Virus record (IMG/VR): IMGVR_UViG_3300042900_000355
Span: 1 to 58,887 of that record
Source: a virus
Length of the DNA stretch: 58,887 nucleotides
Direction: 5' to 3' (one strand)
The stretch's first letter is position 1. Every line of letters starts with the position of its first letter. The position numbers and the translations under genes were made by a program. Of this stretch, positions 23,727-31,539 are shown one piece after another. The notes below the pieces were generated by a model. The model did no database searches. It was not told where the DNA came from and saw nothing but the letters and a program-made list of their open reading frames with translations.

Positions 23727-24666
23727 ACCAGTTCCATGCGTGTTGTATCATTGCATCTAGATCGTGGTGACGCCATGCTCCTGCAACCATATCAAATTTA
23801 GTAGGGCTTGCAGTTAGTTCAGGCGGATCGCCTGCTCGTCGAGCCTCTGTGCCAATGTGAGGCATGTTACCAACAATAGTTCTTGCTGCTTCCATTACTT
23901 GTTTGACGCTGGTTCCTTGATTTGATCCAAGGTTGTAGACCCCTGCAGGGATTTTGTGATACAGCGCCAAAGCGTGGGCTCGGGCGATATCATCCACATG
24001 CACGTAATCGCGAATGCAGGTACCATCGGTAGTAGGGTAATCATCACCATATATTCTAAACTGTCCATTATCTCTTGCAGCCTCTAAAAATTTAGCAATC
24101 AAGTGTGTGGCACCAGGCTCTTGTCCATGCCGGCCTTTGGGGTCTGCACCACATGCATTGAAGTAGCGAAAACTAACATAATCAGTGCCGTATGCCCGAT
24201 GATAGCTTTCCAACATCATGTCAATCATCAGTTTAGATTCGCCATATGGACTGACAGGTTCTTTGGGATCCACTTCATGTATGGGATTCATAATAGGCTC
24301 ACCATATGTGGCTGCCGAACTTGAAAACACCAATCTACAACGAGGCATGCTTTGTTTAACAATGTCCAACAACTTCAATGTTTTGGCCACATTGTTGTTG
24401 TAGTATTCACTGGGATTCTTTACTGAAGGACCCACAAGACTGGTGCCAGCACAATGAATGATAGCATTGGGCTGTTTTTGTATGATCCAACTTAGTGCCG
24501 TATCAGTAGAAAAATCTTCACACAAGAATCCATCAGGCACACCTTGAAGATGCGCAGGAGGATGTCTGCAATCAATGCCGTATACTTCATGCCCGGCATC
24601 TTTCAATGTGAGCATGGTCTGACCACCAATATATCCAGCTGAGCCGGTTACAATTACAACACTCAT
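23701..24666 (-). CDS. galE: UDP-glucose 4-epimerase-like (GalE)
   Basis: 321-aa extended short-chain dehydrogenase. TGSAGYIGGQT (residues 7-17) binds NAD, SSSAATYGEP supplies the catalytic Ser, and Tyr141-x3-Lys145 (YGESK) is the catalytic pair. FRYFNACGADPKGRHGQ and TCIRDYVHVDDIA are GalE-specific. It would interconvert UDP-glucose and UDP-galactose or their N-acetyl forms, giving donor sugar for the GT-B enzyme two genes upstream. Confidence 0.9.
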   Translation of the reverse strand: MSVVIVTGSAGYIGGQTMLTLKDAGHEVYGIDCRHPPAHLQGVPDGFLCEDFSTDTALSWIIQKQPNAIIHCAGTSLVGPSVKNPSEYYNNNVAKTLKLLDIVKQSMPRCRLVFSSSAATYGEPIMNPIHEVDPKEPVSPYGESKLMIDMMLESYHRAYGTDYVSFRYFNACGADPKGRHGQEPGATHLIAKFLEAARDNGQFRIYGDDYPTTDGTCIRDYVHVDDIARAHALALYHKIPAGVYNLGSNQGTSVKQVMEAARTIVGNMPHIGTEARRAGDPPELTASPTKFDMVAGAWRHHDLDAMIQHAWNWYVRQDKKV

Positions 24667-24866
24667 TCAATTTCCTTGAACAATGGCATACTTTCACTCA
24701 GCATTCTAACAAACTCTAAGTTAGTTGGAAATGTGTCCAGTGCGCCTTTGTGGTTTGTGATATTAATTTTCATGTTTTCTATCGGGCCATATCCTGATTC
24801 TAGCCCATAGAAAAACATTTCTGTAGCACCTTGTTCAATTTGTTTTGTAAAATGTTCGCTAATCAT
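24663..24866 (-). CDS. Hypothetical protein, 67 aa
   Basis: A small soluble protein between the glycosyltransferase and GalE, with ATGA overlaps on both sides. No motif recognised (start MISEHFTKQIEQGATEMFFY). Confidence 0.7.
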   Translation of the reverse strand: MISEHFTKQIEQGATEMFFYGLESGYGPIENMKINITNHKGALDTFPTNLEFVRMLSESMPLFKEIE

Positions 24867-26077
24867 TCTTCGATCTTTACAACTTGATATTTTTCGTGAG
24901 CAGCGTGGTCACGATAGCGGTTGCCCGCTCTATTCCATTGCTCGCCTTGTCCAAGAATGATATCAACCACACGATCCACAGTGGCATTGTTCCAATTGCT
25001 AATAAGTCCCATGTTGTGGTGCGGCTCACGCAGGAGGTTTTGCATTTTGTGGTAGGCATCATCTATGCTCCAAGGCACGTAGAGCCTATTAGGGTCATTA
25101 GAGAATGTTTCGGGGAAACTACGATAAGCAGGATATAACACATTACACCCAAGAGTATCGGCTTCAGAAACAGTGTTAGATACCCAGTCTTGTAAAGCAC
25201 AATTGAATAGCACCCGAGTATCATTAACAAGATTATAGTAGTCATTTTTGCTTAGATTATCATAGATCCGGAGTTTGCCTTCCGCCTCCATACGGCGGGC
25301 ACGTTCCACATACTCAGGGTTATTGGATCGTAAAGGTCCACCTGAGTATATGGCAAATTCACAAGGTTCGCTGGTGAGTTCGCTATACATTTCAATAAGG
25401 TCCATGAAGAAGCCAGGTTGCTTTTCCTGATCAAAACGAGCTGCGAAGCCGACTCTGCGGGCACGTTGAACAAAGGGCGTGATGTTTTCCACGCCACCGA
25501 TCCGCTCCAAGACTTCTGATTTGCCAAATGCAAGGCCGGAAATGTTGTAGATTGGAGCAGTCCATCCAGCGATGCGCATGTGCGCGACCATTTCCTCATT
25601 GGTTGCCAATACTGCACCCCCCGAGAAAGCCACCATTTCATTGACCATTTGTTCATACAAGTTCATCCACTTTGCCATACCCCACACATGCACAAAGTCA
25701 TCTGGATCGATGGCCTGTGCCAAACAACGAACATAGATCCGGGGACATTGTTCCTGTGGAATCTGATTCATGATGTAACCAAGACTTTCAAAGCCCGGTT
25801 GAAACATGTCTTCGAAGTAGATCACATCGTCACCAGTTACGTCACCGTTCTTCATGAGCTGAACCAAGTTCATCATTTGGCTCATGGCAAAGAAACTGCG
25901 CCCGTGTGCGTCTAACACTTGACCTACTGAGATGGCCTGCGTATTGTCGATAGTTGTGCCGGGCACATACACAACATCCAAGCCACGGCGGTCGAACACT
26001 CTGCGGTTCCACTCTGTGAGCTGTAGTGTGTATCGGGCTTCGTAACTTTCCAAGCCCATGTAAAATAGTTTTCTCAT
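24863..26077 (-). CDS. GT-B glycosyltransferase-like protein, 404 aa
   Basis: Rossmann-like C-terminal lobe: VGFAARFDQEKQPGFFMDLI opens it, FAIYSGGPLRS and LRIYDNLSKNDYYNLV follow, then FNCALQDWVSNTVSEADTLG, where GT4-type enzymes have the nucleotide-sugar E-x7-E region. The N-terminal lobe has FYMGLESYEARYTLQL. I start at ATG 26077 (TAATG overlap), 13 codons inside the longest frame. T4-type phages use GT-B enzymes to glucosylate DNA; here it lies in the operon with DpdA and GalE. DNA or surface glycan are both possible acceptors. Confidence 0.7.
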   Translation of the reverse strand: MRKLFYMGLESYEARYTLQLTEWNRRVFDRRGLDVVYVPGTTIDNTQAISVGQVLDAHGRSFFAMSQMMNLVQLMKNGDVTGDDVIYFEDMFQPGFESLGYIMNQIPQEQCPRIYVRCLAQAIDPDDFVHVWGMAKWMNLYEQMVNEMVAFSGGAVLATNEEMVAHMRIAGWTAPIYNISGLAFGKSEVLERIGGVENITPFVQRARRVGFAARFDQEKQPGFFMDLIEMYSELTSEPCEFAIYSGGPLRSNNPEYVERARRMEAEGKLRIYDNLSKNDYYNLVNDTRVLFNCALQDWVSNTVSEADTLGCNVLYPAYRSFPETFSNDPNRLYVPWSIDDAYHKMQNLLREPHHNMGLISNWNNATVDRVVDIILGQGEQWNRAGNRYRDHAAHEKYQVVKIEE

Positions 26078-26298
26078 TAGAACCTTCCGGCAAAGCGACG
26101 AGTGTCTTCGTCCCACATGTTCTTGGCATTTTTGCCTTGTGAGTATTTGTTAAACTGTTGCCACGCATAACTCTTAAAATTGTACAAATCGGCCTCATTG
26201 TAACGGTAGCCATAGTCCTGACAGAACTCCAAGAGTTTTTCCAAGTCTTCTTGGATTTCAATCACGCGGGGATTAGATTTGTATGTAATTTTTGCCAT
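26077..26298 (-). CDS. Conserved small phage protein, 73 aa
   Basis: Basic, helical (MAKITYKSNPRVIEIQEDLE; later WQQFNKYSQGKNAKNMW). I recall similar short proteins in T4-like aquatic phages. TAATG junction to the glycosyltransferase. Function unknown. Confidence 0.75.
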   Translation of the reverse strand: MAKITYKSNPRVIEIQEDLEKLLEFCQDYGYRYNEADLYNFKSYAWQQFNKYSQGKNAKNMWDEDTRRFAGRF

Positions 26299-26309
26299 TT
26301 TGTTTCCTA

Positions 26310-26753
26310 TTAGATAGCAATGTTGATATTGGGGCGGTGAGTTTCATATTTAATAAGGGCTCCATTTTCACCATCTTCAGAGACCTCAATCCAGACTGAG
26401 CGTCCGGGATACCTGCCAGCGATTTGCAAATACAAATCGTCCGACATCATTTCACATGACTTGTAGTCAAGTTGGATGGTTCCTTCTTTGTAGAGCTTTT
26501 CGAGCCATCGCTTGAACTGGATGAATTCGATGTCTCTATCATTGTGTACAACATCAATCCACACCCGGAAGTGGAAGATATGACGGTGAGGAGTGCCAAG
26601 GAAACTAACATCATACTCATCGCCCGTCTTAAGGGCTGGATCTGTTGCGGCTGCTGGGTAGCAGTGGATTCCTTCTTTTTGGAAGGTGACCCAGATTTGT
26701 CTTTGAGCGGCATGCTTGATTCTTTCTACAGTGTCTCGTTCAGCTTGTATCAT
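26310..26753 (-). CDS. Possible T-fold (PTPS/QueD-like) protein, 147 aa
   Basis: TPHRHIFHFRVWIDV holds an H-x-H-x2-H array that could bind a metal like the PTPS zinc site. DIEFIQFKRWLEKLY follows, then SCEMMSDDLYLQI and VEVSEDGENGALI. The second half resembles the 'E.ta.n...i...v.v.E..en.a' pattern of 6-pyruvoyltetrahydropterin synthase relatives. The catalytic Cys of QueD is not evident. I use the ATG at 26753 (ATGA overlap) rather than a start 11 codons upstream. It lies two genes downstream of DpdA in the same operon. Confidence 0.5.
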   Translation of the reverse strand: MIQAERDTVERIKHAAQRQIWVTFQKEGIHCYPAAATDPALKTGDEYDVSFLGTPHRHIFHFRVWIDVVHNDRDIEFIQFKRWLEKLYKEGTIQLDYKSCEMMSDDLYLQIAGRYPGRSVWIEVSEDGENGALIKYETHRPNINIAI

Positions 26754-27283
26754 TTGATTACTTCGTCCTTTGTGTATTGATCCCATGAGGTAAATGTTTT
26801 TCTATCCAGCAAATTATGCAGGCTGTGACACCATACTCCGGGGTTGGTTGCTTTGAAATCTTTGTCGTCCAGTTTGATTGTGGTATTGTAACCTAGCAGT
26901 TTGACGTAAGGTAGTTTTACAGATATCATTGGGATAAATTGTGACTGTTCGCACAAACTGCCTTCAGCTAGGCCTTCCACAGCACTGACATCAAGATCTA
27001 GTGTACACCAATATCCTTTGTCCAACCACGGTTGAATCATGCGTTCCCACGCAGTCCAGGCTTCGGCATCATTGATAGTGGGATTTGGAAAACTTTGATT
27101 GGCACCAAAATAGATGTGTGTGATTGGTAGTTTTGATCGTGCATCAATTTCGCCACGCTTCCAGTCAATATCCGATGCAGTTTGCAATCCTACCACAAAC
27201 AATGTGCGGTGTCCAGCAACAGGGCTGGCCTCAACTTCTGTACCTACAAAGAAGTTGGTGTCTGCGTGTCCTTGGCGATTCAT
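26750..27283 (-). CDS. Conserved protein encoded next to DpdA, 177 aa
   Basis: Begins MNRQGHADTNFFVGTEVEAS, with HRTLFVVGLQTASDI, THIYFGANQSFPN, YWCTLDLDVSAVEGL and PMISVKLPYVKLLG. The alternating strands suggest an alpha/beta barrel or sandwich, but I cannot assign a family. Coupled as ATGA to DpdA upstream and to the T-fold candidate downstream, which points to a part in the 7-deazaguanine system. Confidence 0.72.
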   Translation of the reverse strand: MNRQGHADTNFFVGTEVEASPVAGHRTLFVVGLQTASDIDWKRGEIDARSKLPITHIYFGANQSFPNPTINDAEAWTAWERMIQPWLDKGYWCTLDLDVSAVEGLAEGSLCEQSQFIPMISVKLPYVKLLGYNTTIKLDDKDFKATNPGVWCHSLHNLLDRKTFTSWDQYTKDEVIK

Positions 27284-28830
27284 TTGATTTGCTCACTTTC
27301 AAGCAGTTGTAATGCTTCTAATTGTAACTGGTCTTCGGGTTCTGTGTCAACTTCTGGTTGTTCGAAAGAGAACAGTGCGTTGAATTGTGTGCGAGCGTTT
27401 TTGGTCTTCTTACCTTTGAATCCTCGTGTGCCCACAATCTCCATCCAATAACTATCATATGTTTCAATAATAGCGTCAGCAGTTTCTCGATCTGGTGCGG
27501 CAAAGATTGCTTCCACAATGTCTTCAAATCGAGCATAATCGCCTGTGCTACGGCGCATCATGGCAGGATGTTCACCTGCATCAAATCGTCGATTGGCTTC
27601 TTGCACAGCAGTTAGATGCATCCAAACATTGTGCCCCATCAGCAGTGCATATGAGAATGAATCCCATGATGTCTTGCCTTCTTTGCCAATCTTATTTAGG
27701 TCGCCGGGCTTGTAAATGCAAATATCTTTCATCTGAAACAAGTCACTTAGTGGGCTGTCTTCCCAGCGTGGATAGATTCCATCTGCTACTACGCCAGTTG
27801 ACCACTTGCGTGTGTCTAGGCTGTATTTTTTATCGTCGGCACTAGGACCCATGCGATACGACCACTTTGAATCATGTTCAAATACATTTTCGTAATACAC
27901 TTGTCCGTTGGCTGTGGCAAGGAATGGACTGGCACAATCAAAGGAGATAGTAAAAGCCGGGTTAACGTATTTTCTAACTGCTCGTTGAATTACGGTCAGT
28001 AGCACAGCCCATTCCAACTTTGATGTACCCAAGAAGTGCATCCAATCATGCACACCCTCTTGCAACAAATTATCATAACGCAAGGCTACCAGTCGTCTAA
28101 GCACCAAGTGAACATCGCACATGTTCTGTCCGCCCATTGACCAACCATCAAAGTGCGTGTCTGGATACTTGACAGGATCACAGTATTCTTTCATGGTTTC
28201 GTACCATTGGTCCGCGCTACTATGATTGTCGCCTTGCAGTACATTTAAAATCCTGGTGCCACCATTACGAATACCCTTACGATGTTTCATAAAGTATTCG
28301 TTGTTGAACTTAGTAGCATCTACTGCTTCTTGCAGTGTGGTAATTTGACAAGCCTTGCTGGCTTTCTTGTCATGAATGACCCAGGTTGGAATATCAAGTG
28401 TCATGCAGTAATCAGAAACGTTATCCAGCCAGTTAAGCACAAGCTCTCGTTTCTTTTGAGCTTTGGCACAACCCGAGTTGGCCTTCCAATCACCTTCCCA
28501 CAGGCCCTTGGCAATCTGGAAACCACCTGAATCTCCCAGAAGAAATGTGCCAGGCTCTCGGTTTCGTACCATGTCTTCCGACCAGTCTTGTTTTGAGAGA
28601 TCGAGATTGGCATGGCCTCCAGACGCAAGTGACCAACGATACGGAAATAAAGCCTTGGTGGAGTTGAGCCAATTAAGCTGTTCCATATCTGTAAGGCCCT
28701 GTGGAAACCGTGCGGGATCTACATATTGTTCATTTCTTTGCTTGCCCACAAATGTGGAATAGAACCCGCTGATGGCCGGAAGGAACACGGCGTAGTCCGA
28801 TTGCTTGGTAGTTAAGTTGTCTTGTGTCAT
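27280..28830 (-). CDS. dpdA: DpdA-like tRNA-guanine transglycosylase homologue (DNA 7-deazaguanine insertion)
   Basis: 516-aa TGT-superfamily protein. FLLGDSGGFQIAKG carries the Asp-Ser-Gly-Gly-Phe-Gln substrate pocket, SDYCMTLDIPTW and GWSMGGQ follow the barrel, and LGTSKLEWAV and SFDCASPF give the later strand with a conserved Asp. The C-terminal zinc site (CxCxxC) of tRNA enzymes is not seen. This and the length fit DpdA, which swaps guanine in DNA for a 7-deazaguanine base. The modification shields phage DNA from restriction. ATGA overlaps with a radical SAM gene upstream and the 177-aa gene downstream. The clamp promoter at 30569-30597 drives the operon. Confidence 0.85.
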   Translation of the reverse strand: MTQDNLTTKQSDYAVFLPAISGFYSTFVGKQRNEQYVDPARFPQGLTDMEQLNWLNSTKALFPYRWSLASGGHANLDLSKQDWSEDMVRNREPGTFLLGDSGGFQIAKGLWEGDWKANSGCAKAQKKRELVLNWLDNVSDYCMTLDIPTWVIHDKKASKACQITTLQEAVDATKFNNEYFMKHRKGIRNGGTRILNVLQGDNHSSADQWYETMKEYCDPVKYPDTHFDGWSMGGQNMCDVHLVLRRLVALRYDNLLQEGVHDWMHFLGTSKLEWAVLLTVIQRAVRKYVNPAFTISFDCASPFLATANGQVYYENVFEHDSKWSYRMGPSADDKKYSLDTRKWSTGVVADGIYPRWEDSPLSDLFQMKDICIYKPGDLNKIGKEGKTSWDSFSYALLMGHNVWMHLTAVQEANRRFDAGEHPAMMRRSTGDYARFEDIVEAIFAAPDRETADAIIETYDSYWMEIVGTRGFKGKKTKNARTQFNALFSFEQPEVDTEPEDQLQLEALQLLESEQIK

Positions 28831-29822
28831 AGTACTCGTTTAAGACTCGATCCAATGGTTATGTGTTTATACGTTGAAATCTCAAGCAATTTTTGTACAG
28901 CCAATTCATGATTTGGATGTTGCTTATTGCCAATAACATCGTGGCTATCAAAGTCCTTGAAAGTATTCCAATTATCAATTTTACTAACTTCTCCTACAAA
29001 CCCATACTCAAGACACATATTAGAAAAGTTTTCAAGATCATTAAAGTTTTTTGATTGTAACACAAATTTTAATATTACATTTATGTTTGGTCTACGGGTT
29101 TTAGATAACCAACTAAGATTATCCTGTAGTACATCAAACCGCCCAGGACGTCTGACTACTTCGTAAACATCTTTGCTACCAGCATCTACACTAATTTGAA
29201 ATTCTCGAATGTTTGGTAATATATTACTGTCTGGTAATAATTTTTTCATCAACAATCCATTGGTAAAAAGTATAACATTTTGGATTGATTTTGGTTTCCA
29301 ATTTAACACCAATGGGCGCATGATCAAACTGGCCAATGGATCACCATTACCTGTCATAACAATTGACATTGGTTTTGTAAATTCATTGATCAGTTTAACA
29401 AAATGGTTAACCTGTGCAAGTTTATGTTCAAACACAGGGCCTTCAGTATAGTTAATAGCACCGACGCGACAACTTGGACAGGCCAAATTGCAACTATCAT
29501 CAATGGCAAAATTAATTCTGTAGTGCGGTGTTCTTATATTTTTGTACCTAACACCGCACGTATCTACAGCACAATAGGTAAATTTACGATCCTTGACAGT
29601 TTGTTGTAGTTCCTGTGCTATAGGATTGTTCCAAATATCACTCAGTGATTCAAAATCAAGTATGTTGCCTACGCTGACCGGTAACCATGCATCACATATA
29701 CATAAAAAACAATTTCCATCAAGATTGACAGTCAAAGTTTTAAACGGAGCCCCACAGTCGTGTGCAATCTCAGTACTTCCTCTTGAATAACTTGAAAAAA
29801 TAAAAGGATTTACTTGTATCAT
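28827..29822 (-). CDS. Radical SAM protein with N-terminal twitch/SPASM-like cluster (permuted order)
   Basis: 331 aa. The N-terminal about 95 residues look like a SPASM/twitch tail moved to the front: CGAPFKTLTVNLDGNCFLCI, then GNILDFESLSDIWNN and YCAVDTCG. The radical SAM motif CNLACPSC follows at about residues 110-117, with NGDP in the GGEP position (VMTGNGDPLASL) and SVDAGS later. It overlaps the DpdA start as ATGA and directly follows the clamp, so it may act on the same DNA-modification pathway, although peptide chemistry is equally possible. Confidence 0.8.
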   Translation of the reverse strand: MIQVNPFIFSSYSRGSTEIAHDCGAPFKTLTVNLDGNCFLCICDAWLPVSVGNILDFESLSDIWNNPIAQELQQTVKDRKFTYCAVDTCGVRYKNIRTPHYRINFAIDDSCNLACPSCRVGAINYTEGPVFEHKLAQVNHFVKLINEFTKPMSIVMTGNGDPLASLIMRPLVLNWKPKSIQNVILFTNGLLMKKLLPDSNILPNIREFQISVDAGSKDVYEVVRRPGRFDVLQDNLSWLSKTRRPNINVILKFVLQSKNFNDLENFSNMCLEYGFVGEVSKIDNWNTFKDFDSHDVIGNKQHPNHELAVQKLLEISTYKHITIGSSLKRVL

Positions 29823-29825
29823 CTA

Positions 29826-30548
29826 TTACTTGCTTTGTGCCGGTAAGATGTAGTTGTAAACAACAATACCTGAATCCACAGTGATCTTGGCAGCACCATC
29901 ATCACTGATGCGAATGGTCTTGTCACCTGTGAGCGCCAAGATACTCATGACTTGTTGGGCAGGCCAAGACCATGCACGTTTCAACTGACCATTCACGCCA
30001 GGATGAAACACAAAGTTGCCAGAGTGTGTGCTATGGTCACCAAAGAAAAACTTCAAGTCGCCGTTTTCAGTTTTGGCCTGGAAGTGTGGCTCTTCAGCAT
30101 TGGCCTGTGCTTGCATACGCAATCGATTGATTGCAGCCACAGTGGGTTCAAATTCAATATGCCAGTTAACACCTTTGAACTTGGGCGTCTTGAGCTTTTC
30201 AGTCACAATTGCTTCGGCCATAAACCGATAGTTGTTTTTAAAGTCGCCCACAGCATTTTCAAAGTTGATGCCATCAGGTTCTCCACCTGCACGACGACTC
30301 AAGCTGAGTTTGGCATTTTCTTTGTACTCTTGCAAGTTCAACAGAATTTTCAACTTGCTCAAGTTTGGCATGCCAAATGTGCCCACAAAATCAGGATGTG
30401 GGTTTTTAAATTCACCTTCCACGACCACACTCATATCTTCGGCCAAGCCTACGATCTGTGTGGATTTGTCATCACCCACAATCTTGATCAAGTCAATGCA
30501 ACCAAGGTCATGTGTGTGTTGTACTAAGTCTAATAGATAATCTCTCAT
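29826..30548 (-). CDS. Sliding clamp (gp45-like DNA polymerase processivity factor)
   Basis: 240 aa, close to T4 gp45 (228). The sequence has the clamp pattern of repeated beta-strands: IDLIKIVGDDKSTQIVGLAE followed by SVVVEGEF, LKILLNLQEYKENAKLSL, and a C-terminal KTIRISDDGAAKITVDSG. It forms a trimeric ring tethering DNA polymerase. In T4 it also activates late promoters. It has its own promoter with AGGAG Shine-Dalgarno and lies beside the polymerase. Assigned by pattern and context. Confidence 0.78.
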   Translation of the reverse strand: MRDYLLDLVQHTHDLGCIDLIKIVGDDKSTQIVGLAEDMSVVVEGEFKNPHPDFVGTFGMPNLSKLKILLNLQEYKENAKLSLSRRAGGEPDGINFENAVGDFKNNYRFMAEAIVTEKLKTPKFKGVNWHIEFEPTVAAINRLRMQAQANAEEPHFQAKTENGDLKFFFGDHSTHSGNFVFHPGVNGQLKRAWSWPAQQVMSILALTGDKTIRISDDGAAKITVDSGIVVYNYILPAQSK

Positions 30549-30568
30549 TGTATACTCCTAAGTGTTTA

Positions 30569-30597
30569 ATTATAACAGATGTATTTAGAATTTGCAA
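30569..30597 (-). promoter_or_regulatory. Sigma70-type promoter for the clamp-DpdA operon
   Basis: On the minus strand, TTGCAA, 17 bp, TATAAT. AGGAG precedes the clamp ATG. A TAAATA motif (30582-30587) lies within the spacer. Confidence 0.83.
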
Positions 30598-31539
30598 TCA
30601 TTCTTGGCGAATTACTTTTGCCAGAACTTGCCCGCCACGCAAGCTACGGACTTCTCCGGGCTTGTGCATTTCAAACCAAGCAATGTCACCGGCACCGGTA
30701 CATTGTTCGATAATTTTATAACCAAGATTTCTGGCTATTGTTTGTATCCGACTGCCTGGTGTGTAGCACATCCAAGCGTTTTCTACTGCCCCAACCCCGT
30801 ACCAGTTGTCGCATTCATTGTAGGTAAACACCAATGCACCACCAGGCCGTAGTTTTTGGTATATTTCTGTAAGAAACTTTTCAATCATCTCAATGGGTTT
30901 CCAATTGAAATAGTTGTAGGCAAAAACTAGTCCAAATTGGTTGGATGGCAGTGCTGTAAAAATTTCTGTGTCTTTCCAGTCGTTGATCACATAAGGTCTC
31001 AGTCGCCGTTGATATTCTTGAGTGAACGGGCTCATTGCAACATTAATCAATTCTCGATCATGATCCACAAGATACAGCGGATCCATAGGCACCATATCTT
31101 CTATAAATGTTTCGCGTCTGGCACCAAGAACCATACCGGGCAATCTCCAATCGGTATAGTTTTTTATTGTGTTGCGCAGGCGTTCGTGATCGTCAAATTC
31201 AATATTCAATTTGCGATTGATCAAATGTTCTACTGTTTCAAAACACATCTCTTGCTCGTATCTCTTCCAACTTTCTGCATAATATTCAGGGGCCAAACGA
31301 TCAACGTCGTTTTGTAATTGTTGTTTTAGTGCCTGAAGTGATTGATCAAATTTACCAATAGAATGTTTGACACCTGCAAGTTTTTCATCAAGATCTGAGT
31401 TAGTGGAATGATATTGCAAGTCTCGATTTTTTACCGCGTGCAAAATGTTATCTAACTTGTCAGTTATATTACCATAAGAAGGATCCATGTCAGTGCTGTC
31501 TAACATGTTTAAGTATGCAACAACTTGGCTTAGCTTCAT
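30598..31539 (-). CDS. Methyltransferase-like protein with N-terminal coiled coil, 313 aa
   Basis: The first about 110 residues are charged and heptad-like (LDEKLAGVKHSIGKFDQSLQ). The second half has a Rossmann-like end: FGLVFAYNYFNWKPIEMI, LRPGGALVFTYNECDN and FEMHKPGE, as in class I methyltransferases (post-motif II Gly-Gly), but motif I is weak (YVINDWKDTEIFTAL). The ATG at 31539 overlaps the polymerase stop as ATGA, so it is coupled to gp43. A SAM-binding role is likely but not certain. Confidence 0.6.
   Translation of the reverse strand: MKLSQVVAYLNMLDSTDMDPSYGNITDKLDNILHAVKNRDLQYHSTNSDLDEKLAGVKHSIGKFDQSLQALKQQLQNDVDRLAPEYYAESWKRYEQEMCFETVEHLINRKLNIEFDDHERLRNTIKNYTDWRLPGMVLGARRETFIEDMVPMDPLYLVDHDRELINVAMSPFTQEYQRRLRPYVINDWKDTEIFTALPSNQFGLVFAYNYFNWKPIEMIEKFLTEIYQKLRPGGALVFTYNECDNWYGVGAVENAWMCYTPGSRIQTIARNLGYKIIEQCTGAGDIAWFEMHKPGEVRSLRGGQVLAKVIRQE

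Noticed and set aside
29952-30527. 191-aa open frame on the plus strand
   Set aside because: Lies entirely opposite the sliding clamp; no ribosome-binding site or promoter.
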